This document shows, piece by piece, positions 8,090 to 17,232 of a DNA stretch of 64,000 bases. Made by a program: the position numbers and the translations under genes. The notes beneath the pieces were generated by a model. That model made no database searches. It was not told the origin of the DNA and worked only from the letters and a program-made list of their open reading frames with translations. Source of the stretch: Janthinobacterium agaricidamnosum (GTDB lineage: Bacteria; Pseudomonadota; Gammaproteobacteria; Burkholderiales; Burkholderiaceae_D); contig NZ_CP033019.1 in assembly GCF_003667705.1 (NCBI RefSeq), forward strand, positions 4,154,001 through 4,218,000. Direction: 5' to 3'. The first letter of the stretch is position 1. Each line of letters begins with the position of its first letter.

Positions 8090-10570
8090 TCAGCGCTGCT
8101 CGATGCGCGCCTCCGACAGCGCCCCTTCCAGCGCCTGCACCTCATCCTCCTGCAAGGCCAGCAAGGCATTCAGGTCGCCTTGCAACTTGTACATTCTTTT
8201 CAGCTGCGCCATGCCGCGCCTGCGCAGCTTGCCCGGCACGCCCGGGCGCAGCAGGCAGGACTTCAAATGTTCGGCCAGTTCGCCCGCCTGCGCATACTGT
8301 TCCCGTTCGATCATGCCTTGCAACATCGAGATCATGCTGGCCAGGGTGTCCGGCTCGGCCGCATCCTGTTCGTTGGCGCGGCCGGCCAGGATGGTTTCCT
8401 GCAAATGCCGCGCACCGTCGAGCACGCTGTCCGCATGCCCCGTGACGGGCGCATTCAAGAGCCGGTCGCTGCCGCTGAGCACGGCGTCTTCCAGCAGGCG
8501 CGCCGCCTCGCTGTCGCCCTGCTGCTGCAGGGTGCCGGCCAGTTGCTTCTTGCTGTGCAAGGTATCGAGGTGGTCTTCGCCCAGCAGGCGCGCATGCACT
8601 TCCAGCACCTGCTCCTGCACGCTGCGCGCCGCATCGAGTTCACCGCGCCGCAGCAGCGCCTCGGCCAGCTTGCGTTGGCTCATCAAGGTTTCCGGATGAT
8701 CGAGCCCGCGCGTGCGCTCGCGCGCCGCCACCTGGTCTTCATGCAGCTGGCGCGCGCCGGCCCAGTCACCCTGCCCGGCCACGATATCGGCCAGCAAGTC
8801 GCGCGTGGACAGGGTGGTCGCATGGTCGCTGCCCAGGCGCCGCTCCTGCACCCGCAGCACGGCGGCGAGCAGGCGCCGCGCACCCTCCAGATCGCCTTCG
8901 CGTCCCAGCACCTGCGCCAGGGCCAGCTTGCTGCGCAAGGTATCGCCATGCTCGGCGCCAAACAGGCGCTCGCGCGCCGCCACCACCGTGCCCAGCAATT
9001 GCCGCGCCTGCGCCAGCCTGCCCATGCGCAGCAAGGTGGCGGCGCGGCCATCCATCGCATCCAGGGTCAGCGGATGCTCGCCGCCCAGCTGGCGCACATA
9101 GGTGGCCAGCACCGTATCCTGCAGCAGCAGCGCCGCCGCCAGCTCGCCCTGCAGCAACAGGGTTTTCGCCAGGCAAGCCCGGGCGGCCAGGGTATCGGGA
9201 TGCTCGCTGCCCAGCACGCGCTCGCGCACGTCGAGCACGTCTTCTTCCAGGAAGCGCGCTTCATCGAGCTTGCCCAGCTGGCGCAGCAGGCGTGCCATGC
9301 CGCTCTTGCACGCCAGGCTGTCGGGATGCTCCTCGCCCAGCAGGCGCACGCGGATCTCGACGCTCTGGCGAAAGGCGTCGAGCGCCTGCGCGCTGCGTCC
9401 ATCCTTGCGGTACAGCTCGCCCAGACGGGCCAGATCGCGCGCCAGCGGCAGGGCCACGGCGCGGCCCGGTTCCAGCTGCAAGGCCTGGCGCGCTTCGCTG
9501 ATGGCGCCCAGCAAGGCGATTTCGCGGCTCGACTGCCAGGGGAAATAGCCGCCCGTCAGCCAGTGCAAAAAGGCTTCGAAGGTGCGCGTGAGGGAAAAGC
9601 GGTCGCCGCCCTGGTCGATGCGCACGGCCAGCTGCTCGCCATAGGCAAAGGTTTTCGTCTGCTGCAGCTGGACTTCGTCGAAATAGCTGTCGAGGGCGAT
9701 CTGCGGCAAGCCGTAGGACGTGCGCAGCAGGCGCTCGAACATGGGCTGAAAACCGGCGATGCCCTTGTGTGCGTCGCCGCGGCGCCACTCGGCACGCTGC
9801 GCCCCGTCGCCCATTTCTATGCGCGACGGCAAGGGGTACACGAGCAGCGGACGCTGTTCATCTTCATGGCTGCGGCGGTACTCGATGGCCCGCGTGACGA
9901 GCGCGTCGACGCCTTCCAGGCTTTGCCGGTTCGGCGTGAAGACCACCACCAGCTTTTTCGGCAGCAAGGTGGTGCAGATGCCGGCGCTGTCGGTGCGCCC
10001 CGTGCGCGAATCGACGAGCACATAGCGGAAATGCTGGGCCAGGGTATCGGCAAAGCAGCGGAACAGGGCCGGGCAGCTGTCGAACAGCTGGTCCCAGCGC
10101 ATCTGCGCCAGGCGCTCGCTGTAGCTGGCGTCGAAGCGCCCCGCGCGCATCAGGTACAGGGGACTGCCCTGGTCGACGCGCACCACGTACTGCTGCCAGT
10201 CGATGGCGTCGAGCACGCGCTGGGCCAGCGCCGCGTCCTCGCGGCCCCCATCTTCGCGCCCACCGGCCTGCCCGCCAGCGCGCGCGCCCGCCGTTTCCAG
10301 GCTGATACGCTCGATCTGCTGGCGGCACGCCTCGAAGAACTCGAGCACGCCCGGCCGCTCCTCGTGCTGCTCGAAATAATGGTGCAGGCCCGGCGCTTCC
10401 ATGTCCCAGTCCAGCATCAGCACGGGCACGCTGGCGTTTTCACGGCGCGCCAGCAGGACGGCGATGTTCGACAGAGCCATGGTGCGGCCGGTGCCGCCCT
10501 TGTAGGAATAGAAGGTGACGACTTCGCCAGGGGCGCTCAAAGGTGGCAGGGAGAGGCGTTGGCATTCCAT
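8090..10570 (-). CDS. KGG-motif (ParA-like) ATPase fused to kinesin-light-chain-type TPRs
   Basis: 826 residues. The N-terminal domain (about 15-340) is a deviant-Walker ATPase of the SIMIBI/ParA class: FYSYKGGTGRTMALSN at 20-35, DWDMEAPG at 54-61 and VDSRTGRTDSAG at 186-197. From about 370 there are at least seven TPRs of about 42 residues marked by LGxEHPDTL-type turns (LGEEHPDSL, LGSEHPDTL, LGGEHPLTL, FGAEHGDTL, LGSDHATTL, RGLDHPETL, LGEDHLDTL), then a degenerate tail. It lies 19 bases after the TIR gene on the same strand, so the two form one transcription unit. Similar TIR plus KGG-ATPase/TPR pairs occur in the actinobacterial FxSxx-COOH systems (FxsC/FxsT); no radical-SAM or precursor gene is next to this pair. 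Function unknown: defence or signalling is inference. Confidence 0.85.
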   Translation of the reverse strand: MECQRLSLPPLSAPGEVVTFYSYKGGTGRTMALSNIAVLLARRENASVPVLMLDWDMEAPGLHHYFEQHEERPGVLEFFEACRQQIERISLETAGARAGGQAGGREDGGREDAALAQRVLDAIDWQQYVVRVDQGSPLYLMRAGRFDASYSERLAQMRWDQLFDSCPALFRCFADTLAQHFRYVLVDSRTGRTDSAGICTTLLPKKLVVVFTPNRQSLEGVDALVTRAIEYRRSHEDEQRPLLVYPLPSRIEMGDGAQRAEWRRGDAHKGIAGFQPMFERLLRTSYGLPQIALDSYFDEVQLQQTKTFAYGEQLAVRIDQGGDRFSLTRTFEAFLHWLTGGYFPWQSSREIALLGAISEARQALQLEPGRAVALPLARDLARLGELYRKDGRSAQALDAFRQSVEIRVRLLGEEHPDSLACKSGMARLLRQLGKLDEARFLEEDVLDVRERVLGSEHPDTLAARACLAKTLLLQGELAAALLLQDTVLATYVRQLGGEHPLTLDAMDGRAATLLRMGRLAQARQLLGTVVAARERLFGAEHGDTLRSKLALAQVLGREGDLEGARRLLAAVLRVQERRLGSDHATTLSTRDLLADIVAGQGDWAGARQLHEDQVAARERTRGLDHPETLMSQRKLAEALLRRGELDAARSVQEQVLEVHARLLGEDHLDTLHSKKQLAGTLQQQGDSEAARLLEDAVLSGSDRLLNAPVTGHADSVLDGARHLQETILAGRANEQDAAEPDTLASMISMLQGMIEREQYAQAGELAEHLKSCLLRPGVPGKLRRRGMAQLKRMYKLQGDLNALLALQEDEVQALEGALSEARIEQR

Positions 10571-10589
10571 GACGGGACCTTTTACGTGA

Positions 10590-11195
10590 TTAACGTGGAA
10601 AGTGGGGAGGCGGAATGGCGCGCCATTCCGGTGGAATATCGGGCAACACGAAACGGCTGCAATCGTGGCCGGGCGGTGTTGACCGCTTGAGCAAGTGGTA
10701 ATGCGTGGCGATGCGCTGCACGATGCGTTCGATGTCGGGCAGGTATTGCGGATTCGACTTCAGGTCGCCGCTGGCCAGCGTATAGCCGGAAAAATCGACG
10801 TACAGACCCGACTCCGTGATTTGCGGCGGCAAGCCGTCCGGATGGCGCGTCATGATGATGGGAATGATCAGGTGGCTGGGCAGCTCATACCAGGCGCGGC
10901 GCTCCTGTTCGATCAGCTGCATGGCGGCAAATTCGCGCCGCGTATAGCCATGCGCTTCATATTTCGGCGTGTACAGCACGATCATGCAGACGCTCTGGCA
11001 CATGGCGCGCGCCACGCGCTGGTCGATATCGTCGCCGCCGCCCAGTTGCTCGCTGTCGATGAACAGGACTTCCTCGCGGTCGAGGTGCGGCTCCAGATAG
11101 CACGCCAGCGCCTCGATGAGGTCATTCTTGAACTTGTTCATGAACGCATATTGGCCGTGTGCATAACTCAAGAAACAGCCGTAGCGGATCTCCAT
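10590..11195 (-). CDS. TIR-domain protein
   Basis: 201 residues from the ATG at 11193-11195, which has AGGGGG upstream; an in-frame upstream start would add 11 residues without a ribosome site. The whole protein is a TIR fold: box 1 CFLSYAHGQ at 7-15, EEVLFIDSEQLGGGDDID at 41-58 as the second strand and loop, then IVLYTPKYEAHGYTRREF with Glu88 where NADase TIR domains keep their catalytic Glu. No transmembrane segment. Bacterial TIR proteins commonly cleave NAD+ or make cyclic-ADPR signals; whether this one does is unproven. It is the promoter-proximal gene of the pair with the KGG-ATPase/TPR protein. Confidence 0.85.
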   Translation of the reverse strand: MEIRYGCFLSYAHGQYAFMNKFKNDLIEALACYLEPHLDREEVLFIDSEQLGGGDDIDQRVARAMCQSVCMIVLYTPKYEAHGYTRREFAAMQLIEQERRAWYELPSHLIIPIIMTRHPDGLPPQITESGLYVDFSGYTLASGDLKSNPQYLPDIERIVQRIATHYHLLKRSTPPGHDCSRFVLPDIPPEWRAIPPPHFPR

Positions 11196-11464
11196 GGCAT
11201 CCCCCTGTTCCCCGTGCGGCCCTGCCATCGCCGCGCCTCATCCTGCAAGGCATGAGCTCACTGTAGACTGCCCGGCAACAAGACTGTTTGCGCTGGCACA
11301 AAGATGTGTCTGGCGTCCTGGACACGCGTCACAATGCCAGAAAATGGCGTGATCGCGCCGCTTTCCGGCATGCCAGGCGCGCAGGCACGCAGCGCGCGAA
11401 AAACGCTACTCGCTTGATAACAAAGGGAAATAAGCCGGCGCACGGATGGCGCCGGCAAGCAAGG

Positions 11465-13519
11465 CTAGGCGCCCTTGGCGGGCAGGTTGCGGAAGAACTC
11501 CACCACTTCAGCCGTGTCGCGCGTGCGCTTGAACGGCGGCAGGCTTTGCCAGATGCGCTTGCCGTATGGCTTGGAGATGAGGCGCGGATCGCAAATCATC
11601 AGCACGCCCCGGTCGCCCTCGTCGCGGATCAGCCGGCCCGCGCCCTGCTTCAGGTTGATGATGGCTTCCGGCAGCGAGTGGTGCATGAAGCCATTCTTGC
11701 CCTGCTTTTCCATCACTTCGATGCGCGCGGCCAGCACCGGGTCGTCCGGCGGCGCGAACGGCAGCTTGTCGATGATCACCAGGGACAAGGCATCGCCGCG
11801 CACGTCGACGCCTTCCCAGAAGCTCTGGCTACCGATCAGCACGCCATTGCCGGCCGCGCGGAACTGATCGAGCAATTCCGTGCGGCCCCTTTCTCCCTGC
11901 ACGAACAGGGGAAAGTTCAGGCCGCGCTGCTTGAATTCGTCGGCCAGGCGCTCGGCGGCCCGCTTGACGGCGCGCAAGGTAGTGCACAGGAAGAAGGTGC
12001 GCCCGCCCGCCGCCTCGATGATGGGCAGGGCGCAGTCGATGACGGCATCCGTGTAGCCCAGCGCGTTCGGTTGCGGCAGGTTTTGCGGCACGAACAGCAA
12101 GCCTTGCTGGCCATAGTCGAACGGACTCGGCCACGTATGCGACGGTTCGCCCGTCAAGCCCATCTGTTCGGAAAAATGCTTGAAATCGTTCTTCACGGCC
12201 AGGGTGGCCGACGTGAAAATCCAGCTGCGCGGCGTGCCTTCGCGCTGGTTGTTGAAGATCGGCGCGATCGACAATGGCGTTTTATGCAACTGCAAAGAGC
12301 TGGAAAACGCTTCCACCCAGAACACGGCTTCTTCGCCGGCCGCCACTTTCGCCTTCGGATCAAACTTCCAGCCGCTCAGCTGCTGCGCCAGTTCGACGCC
12401 GCGCACACGGCACTGCTCCAGCGTCTCCGCCCGTTCCGCCTGCGTTTCCAGCACGGCCACCATGCCGTCAAGCTCATCTTTGAGGGTGTCGAGCGCGGGG
12501 AAAAAGTCGCTCGACGGGGCGATCTGCGGCAGGGACAGGCGCACGATATCCTGCGGGAACGTCAAACGCAGGTCGCGCGCCGCCTTTTCCACCACGGTGA
12601 CGGTCTTGGCCCAGTCGATGCCGCGCGCGTGCGCGAGCCCCTCGGCCAGCACGTCGCGGCACAGTTCCAGGATTTGCGAGGTCGACACTGTGTTACCGAA
12701 GAACAAAGTGGCCGTATCGGGCAGCTGGTGCGCCTCATCGAAGATGATGGTATTGGCCGAAGGCAGCAATTCCGCCACGCCCGTGTCTTTCAGGGCCACG
12801 TCGGCAAAGAACAAATGGTGGTTGACCACCACCACGTCGGCCTGCTGCGCTTCCTTGCGGGCCTTCATGACGAAGCAATCCTGGTAATACTGGCACTCGG
12901 CACCCATGCAGGTGTCGCGCGTGGACGTCACCAGGTTCCAGATCATGGCGTTTTCCGGCACCTTGGTCAGTTCGGCCTTGTCGCCGGAGCTGGTCATCTT
13001 GATGAAGCGCGAAATTTCGCGCAGATGGCCCACGTCGTCGCGCGAGGTCATGCGCCCGTTCTGCAGCGTGCGTTCCAGGTGATAGTGGCAGACGTAGTTC
13101 GAGCGACCCTTCAGCAGGGCGACGGAGACGGGCGCCTGCAGCGCGGCGCGCACGGTGGGGATATCGCGCAGGAACAATTGATCCTGCAAGTTCTTGGTGC
13201 CGGTGGAAACAATAGTCTTGCCGCCCCACATCAGGGCCGGTACCAGGTAGGCGAAGGTCTTGCCGGTACCCGTGCCCGCCTCGGCGATCAGGGTCGTCTG
13301 GCTGTCGATGGCGCTGGCGATGGCCTTGGCCATGTCCGTTTGCGAACGGCGCGGCTTGTAGCTGCCCACGGCCGGACCGAGCGGGCCGCCGGCGCCAAAC
13401 AGGCGCTCGATGTCGGCATCGTGCTTGCCAGGCGCCGCCTGTGGTTCGGCCGGCGGACTGGCTTGCAGATCGGTCGGCTGGCCATCTGGGTTTACTGGCA
13501 ATAAATTGTGATCGGTCAA
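11465..13519 (-). CDS. ATP-dependent DNA helicase, DinG/YoaA family
   Basis: XPD-like 5'-3' superfamily 2 helicase; 684 residues, between E. coli YoaA and DinG in size. Walker A AEAGTGTGKTFAYLV at about 80-94, DEAH box in IIFDEAHQLPD. Between them lies the iron-sulfur cluster Cys set (CHYHLERTL, TCMGAECQYYQDCF), followed by VVVNHHLFFADV. The C-terminal helicase domain ends with QGAGRLIRDEGDRG. Start is a TTG at 13517-13519; no ATG lies before the conserved core, so either the TTG is used or the true start is another rare codon. Role: resolving stalled forks and R-loops. YoaA is the closer match by length, but the two cannot be separated by eye. Confidence 0.92.
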   Translation of the reverse strand: MTDHNLLPVNPDGQPTDLQASPPAEPQAAPGKHDADIERLFGAGGPLGPAVGSYKPRRSQTDMAKAIASAIDSQTTLIAEAGTGTGKTFAYLVPALMWGGKTIVSTGTKNLQDQLFLRDIPTVRAALQAPVSVALLKGRSNYVCHYHLERTLQNGRMTSRDDVGHLREISRFIKMTSSGDKAELTKVPENAMIWNLVTSTRDTCMGAECQYYQDCFVMKARKEAQQADVVVVNHHLFFADVALKDTGVAELLPSANTIIFDEAHQLPDTATLFFGNTVSTSQILELCRDVLAEGLAHARGIDWAKTVTVVEKAARDLRLTFPQDIVRLSLPQIAPSSDFFPALDTLKDELDGMVAVLETQAERAETLEQCRVRGVELAQQLSGWKFDPKAKVAAGEEAVFWVEAFSSSLQLHKTPLSIAPIFNNQREGTPRSWIFTSATLAVKNDFKHFSEQMGLTGEPSHTWPSPFDYGQQGLLFVPQNLPQPNALGYTDAVIDCALPIIEAAGGRTFFLCTTLRAVKRAAERLADEFKQRGLNFPLFVQGERGRTELLDQFRAAGNGVLIGSQSFWEGVDVRGDALSLVIIDKLPFAPPDDPVLAARIEVMEKQGKNGFMHHSLPEAIINLKQGAGRLIRDEGDRGVLMICDPRLISKPYGKRIWQSLPPFKRTRDTAEVVEFFRNLPAKGA

Positions 13520-13562
13520 AATATACTTAGGTGAAGGCTGGACTGGACGCTACTGGCGCCCC

Positions 13563-13763
13563 TCAGGCGGGAACGTCGGGCACCAACTGCATTTTCAGCA
13601 AGGTGATGTGATCCTTCAATTGCAATTTGCGCTTTTTCAGGCGGCGCAGCTGCAGCTCATCATGGTGGCCATCGAGTATCAGCAACTCGATGACGGCATC
13701 GAGGTCGCGGTGCTCCACGTTGAGTTCAATCAGGCGCCGCTCTATTTGCTGTGCATCGCTCAT
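13563..13763 (-). CDS. YdcH-like DUF465 small protein
   Basis: 66 residues from the ATG at 13761-13763. Nearly all alpha-helical and likely coiled coil: QIERRLIELNVEHRDLDAVI, then LRRLKKRKLQLKDHI, the Lys-rich signature of DUF465/YdcH proteins, which are usually 60-80 residues. Function of the family is unknown. It sits 43 bases upstream of the helicase on the same strand. Confidence 0.85.
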   Translation of the reverse strand: MSDAQQIERRLIELNVEHRDLDAVIELLILDGHHDELQLRRLKKRKLQLKDHITLLKMQLVPDVPA

Positions 13764-13859
13764 GTGTTGCGTTCCAGGCAGTGTTGGTAACAGTGTTGGG
13801 AAACCGGCGCGGCGCGCGCAGGCAGCCATGGTGCATAGTTTAACCTGCCGCGCGCGTTA

Positions 13860-13883
13860 GGGCACGCCATTTCCGGCGTGCCC
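13860..13883. terminator. Perfect 9-bp hairpin downstream of the lipoprotein gene
   Basis: GGGCACGCC (13860-13868) and GGCGTGCCC (13875-13883) flank a 6-base loop, 13 bases after the stop at 13897 in the direction of transcription. No T-run follows on either strand. Confidence 0.45.
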
Positions 13884-13896
13884 CTGCGCGGCGGTG

Positions 13897-14613
13897 TTAT
13901 TTGACCGGCGGCACAGGCACGGCAGCCGCCGGCGCGCTGGCAGCGGCGGCTGCCTTGGCGGCCTTGGCATCGGCTTCAGCCTGGCGCTCGGCCAGGCGCT
14001 GGGCCACGCGTTTCTGGCGCGCCACGGCGTCAGCCTGTTTCTTCGCATAGGCTGCTTCGCGGGCGGCGCGGCGCGGCGCCTCGGCCGCATCGTCGGCGGC
14101 TTGTTTCGCCACTTTCGCCGCTTGCTCAGCCTCGCGCTCGGCAACGCTCTTGCCTTGCGGCTTGGGCGGCGCCGGATCGGGCGTGACCACTTTCACGGGC
14201 TTGGGCACGGCCGCGGCCCGCTGCTCGGCATCGAGGCGCGCACTTTCCTGCGTCCTGGCCAGGTCGATATCGCGCAGGCGCACGGACTCGGCGCGCTTGA
14301 AATAATTCGCTTCCGCGTCGATGGCGCGCAGGCGCACGAGGATCAGGCGGCGCTTTTCCTTGGCCTTGTCGAGGCAATTATTCACGAAAAACTTGTTGTA
14401 GCACTCGATTTCGCGCGCGGCAAACTCGTTTTCCGCCGCTTCGCGCTCGCTGGCCGACTGCTTCAGCTTGGCGTCCGCCTCTTCCACGGACAAGGTGGCG
14501 GGCACCTGCGGTGCGCCGACCTCATCCAATGCCGCAGCCCCCTTGTGCGCGCAGGCGGACAACGCCAGGACCAGGCCCAGCGCCGCACCCAGCTTGTATA
14601 GTGTATTTGCCAT
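13897..14613 (-). CDS. Putative lipoprotein with Ala/Lys-rich C-terminus
   Basis: 238 residues. Two consecutive ATGs are available (14614-14616 and 14611-14613); the second fits the AAGGA ribosome site better. Signal peptide with lipobox LSAC (LGLVLALSACAHKG). The mature part begins with a helical region holding two Cys (EIECYNKFFVNNCLDKAKEKRR) that may form a disulfide, and ends in a long Ala/Lys/Glu/Gln-rich helix plus a Pro/Ala tail. No enzyme motif. It starts 19 bases after the zapE stop. The pattern resembles uncharacterised betaproteobacterial envelope lipoproteins; I do not recognise a function. Confidence 0.8.
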   Translation of the reverse strand: MANTLYKLGAALGLVLALSACAHKGAAALDEVGAPQVPATLSVEEADAKLKQSASEREAAENEFAAREIECYNKFFVNNCLDKAKEKRRLILVRLRAIDAEANYFKRAESVRLRDIDLARTQESARLDAEQRAAAVPKPVKVVTPDPAPPKPQGKSVAEREAEQAAKVAKQAADDAAEAPRRAAREAAYAKKQADAVARQKRVAQRLAERQAEADAKAAKAAAAASAPAAAVPVPPVK

Positions 14614-14632
14614 CATGTTCCTTATCCCTGCC

Positions 14633-15730
14633 TCAAACGATCGCGTCGGCCGCGCCGCGCTGTTCTTTTTCCATGTATTCGCGCGATTGCATCTCGATGA
14701 TACGCGAAACGGTGCGGTGAAACTCGTTGGCCAGCATGCCGTTCGTGTACAGCTCATCAGGCGGCACTTCGGCCGACATGATCAGCTTGACCTTCTGGTC
14801 ATAAAACACGTCGATCAGCCAGGTGAAGCGGCGCGCCTCGGACGACTGCGCCGCCGACATGGCCGGTATGCCGGACAATATCACCGTATGGAAGCGGCTG
14901 GCGATTTCCAGGTAGTCATTTTGCGAGCGGGGCCCGCCGCACAGGGTGGCGAAATCGAACCAGATGATGCCGCCGGCGCGGCGCAGGCAGTGGATTTCGC
15001 GGCTTTCGATGCGGATGCGCGCATCTTCGTCGGCCGTCTCGGCGATGCGCGTGTAGGCGTCGCGCAGGGCCCGGTCCGTGTCCGCGCCCAGCGGCGTATA
15101 GTAACTCTCCACCTGCTCCAGCGCGCGGCCGCGGTAATCGACGCCGGCGTCGACGTTGATCACGTCGAGCTTGTCCTTGAGCAGCGCGATGGTCGGCAGC
15201 ATGCGGTCGCGGTGCAGGCCGTCCGGATACAGCAGGTCGGGGTCGTAATTCGAGGTCATGATGAAGGACACGCCATTGGCGAACAGGGCCGACAGCAGGT
15301 TGTACAGGATCATCGCGTCGGCGATGTCCGAGACGTGGAATTCATCGAAACAGATGAGGCGGTATTTCTTGGCGATGCGCTTGGCCACCTCGTCGAGCGG
15401 ATCGGCCACGCCTTTCAATTCATCGAGCTGCTGGTGCACGCCGCGCATGAATTCGTGGAAGTGCAATCGCGTCTTGCGCACCAGGGGCACGACCGAGTAA
15501 AAACTGTCCATCAGGAACGATTTGCCGCGCCCCACCCCGCCCCACATGTACACGCCCTTCGGCACGGCGGGACGATTCAGCAGGCGCTTGAAGGTGCTCG
15601 AGCGCTGGCCCTTGTAGGCCACCCACTCGTCATAGCACAGCTGCAGGCGGTCGACCGCGCGCCGCTGGGCGGCGTCGGCCTTGAAATCACGCTTCTGCAA
15701 CGCGTGCTGGTAAAACTCTTCTACGTTCAT
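14633..15730 (-). CDS. zapE: Cell division protein ZapE (AFG1-like ATPase)
   Basis: 365 residues from the ATG at 15728-15730; an upstream TTG would add 7 residues with no support. P-loop GGVGRGKSFLMDSF, Walker B LICFDEFHVSDIADAMIL, then SNYDPDLLYPDGLHRDR, all typical of the AFG1/ZapE family. ZapE binds FtsZ and acts at the constricting ring under stress. Length matches E. coli (375). It lies 71 bases downstream of lpdA with a hairpin between, so it may be a separate unit shared with the following lipoprotein gene. Confidence 0.95.
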   Translation of the reverse strand: MNVEEFYQHALQKRDFKADAAQRRAVDRLQLCYDEWVAYKGQRSSTFKRLLNRPAVPKGVYMWGGVGRGKSFLMDSFYSVVPLVRKTRLHFHEFMRGVHQQLDELKGVADPLDEVAKRIAKKYRLICFDEFHVSDIADAMILYNLLSALFANGVSFIMTSNYDPDLLYPDGLHRDRMLPTIALLKDKLDVINVDAGVDYRGRALEQVESYYTPLGADTDRALRDAYTRIAETADEDARIRIESREIHCLRRAGGIIWFDFATLCGGPRSQNDYLEIASRFHTVILSGIPAMSAAQSSEARRFTWLIDVFYDQKVKLIMSAEVPPDELYTNGMLANEFHRTVSRIIEMQSREYMEKEQRGAADAIV

Positions 15731-15751
15731 GGGATTCGCTTTAACGCACAA

Positions 15752-15783
15752 GGGCGCCGGCGGAAAAAAATCCGCGAGCGCCC
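15752..15783 (-). terminator. Hairpin between lpdA and zapE
   Basis: GGGCGC (15752-15757) pairs with GCGCCC (15778-15783) and CGGA (15761-15764) with TCCG (15771-15774), separated by a 3-base internal mismatch and an A-rich loop. Just past the lpdA stop; probably attenuates read-through into zapE. Confidence 0.4.
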
Positions 15784-15801
15784 CTGCTGGACTAACTACA
15801 A

Positions 15802-17232
15802 TTAGAAGTTCAAGGTACGCTTGTCAACCGCCAGTGCCGCTTCCTTGGTCGCTTCGGACAGCGATGGGTGAGCGTGGCAGATGCGCGCGATGTCTTCGGC
15901 CGAGGCCTTGAATTCCATCGCCACGACGGCTTCGGAAATCAGTTCGGACGCCATCGGGCCGACGATGTGCACGCCGAGGATTTCATCGGTGGTCGCATCG
16001 GCCAGGAATTTCACCATGCCCGAGGTGTCGCCCAGCGCGCGCGCACGGCCGTTGGCCATGAACGGGAAGGTGCCGGCCTTGTAGGCGATGCCTTCCGCCT
16101 TCAGGGTTTGCTCGGTCTTGCCGACCCACGCGATTTCCGGCGAGGTGTAGATTACCCAAGGAATCGTGTTGAAGTTGGTGTGGCCATGCTGGCCGGCGAT
16201 ACGCTCGGCCACGGCAACGCCTTCTTCTTCGGCCTTGTGCGCCAGCATCGGGCCGCGCACGACGTCGCCCACTGCCCACACGTTCGGCAGGTTGGTCTTG
16301 CAGTCGCCGTCGACGGCGATGAAGCCGCGCTCGTCCAGCTGCAGGCCGACCTTGTCGGCGCCCAGGCCGTTCGTGTTCGGCGTGCGGCCGATCGAGATGA
16401 TCAGCTTGTCGAACACGGCTTTTTGCGCTTCGCCCTTGGCGTCCACGAATTCCACGGTGACGTCTTTCTTGCCTGGCGTGATCGTACCGATCTTGCAACC
16501 GAGGTTGATCTTCAAGCCTTGCTTGGTAAACAGCTTAGACGCTTCCTTGGCGATCTGCTCGTCCACGGCGCCCAGGAAGACCGGCAGGCCTTCGAGCACG
16601 GTGACGTCGGAACCCAGGCGGCGCCAGACGCTGCCCATTTCCAGGCCGATCACGCCGGCGCCGATGACGCCCAGCTTGGCGGGTACGGCGTCGATGGCCA
16701 GTGCGCCCGTGTTCGACAGGATCAGTTTTTCGTCGAATGGCGCGCCCGGCAGTTCGCGCGCGTTCGAGCCCGTGGCGATGACCACGTGCTTGGCCGACAA
16801 GGTTTCGTTGGCTTCGCCCGTCACGCTGATTTCATACGCGCCAGCGGCGGCGGCAGCGAAAGCGGCGCGGCCGTGGAAGAAGGCGATCTTGTTCTTCTTG
16901 AACAGGTACAGGATGCCGTCGTTGTTCTGCTTGACGACGGTGTCTTTGCGCTTGAGCATCTGGCCCAGGTTCAGCTTCAGGCCGGCGACGTCGATGCCGT
17001 GCTCGGCGAAGCTGTGGCCCGCGTGTTCGAAATGCTCGGACGATTGCAGCAGCGCTTTCGACGGGATGCAGCCGACGTTGGTGCAGGTACCGCCAGGAGC
17101 GGCGCCGCCCTTGGCGTTCGACCACTCGTCGACGCAAGCGACGGAAAAGCCCAGCTGCGCTGCGCGGATGGCGGCGATGTAGCCGCCAGGGCCCGCACCG
17201 ATGACAACTACGTCAAATTGTTTAGTACTCAT
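15802..17232 (-). CDS. lpdA: Dihydrolipoyl dehydrogenase (E3)
   Basis: FAD enzyme that reoxidises dihydrolipoamide in the 2-oxoglutarate and pyruvate dehydrogenase complexes. 476 residues. FAD-binding GAGPGGYIAAIRAAQLG at 12-28, redox disulfide GGTCTNVGCIPSK, NAD-binding GAGVIGLEMGSVW, and the C-terminal catalytic His-Glu pair in HAHPSLSEATKEA. The start overlaps the end of the pspC gene by 11 bases, so translation is coupled. Position directly after sucA and sucB shows it serves 2-oxoglutarate dehydrogenase. Confidence 0.97.
   Translation of the reverse strand: MSTKQFDVVVIGAGPGGYIAAIRAAQLGFSVACVDEWSNAKGGAAPGGTCTNVGCIPSKALLQSSEHFEHAGHSFAEHGIDVAGLKLNLGQMLKRKDTVVKQNNDGILYLFKKNKIAFFHGRAAFAAAAAGAYEISVTGEANETLSAKHVVIATGSNARELPGAPFDEKLILSNTGALAIDAVPAKLGVIGAGVIGLEMGSVWRRLGSDVTVLEGLPVFLGAVDEQIAKEASKLFTKQGLKINLGCKIGTITPGKKDVTVEFVDAKGEAQKAVFDKLIISIGRTPNTNGLGADKVGLQLDERGFIAVDGDCKTNLPNVWAVGDVVRGPMLAHKAEEEGVAVAERIAGQHGHTNFNTIPWVIYTSPEIAWVGKTEQTLKAEGIAYKAGTFPFMANGRARALGDTSGMVKFLADATTDEILGVHIVGPMASELISEAVVAMEFKASAEDIARICHAHPSLSEATKEAALAVDKRTLNF

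Noticed and set aside
8180..10690. Open frame of about 836 codons on the plus strand opposite the KGG/TPR gene
   Set aside because: Repetitive composition is only the mirror of the TPR repeats; no ribosome site or domain.
10590..11228. Upstream start for the TIR protein adding 11 residues
   Set aside because: No ribosome site there, while AGGGGG precedes the internal ATG at 11193-11195 and the TIR box 1 begins right after it.
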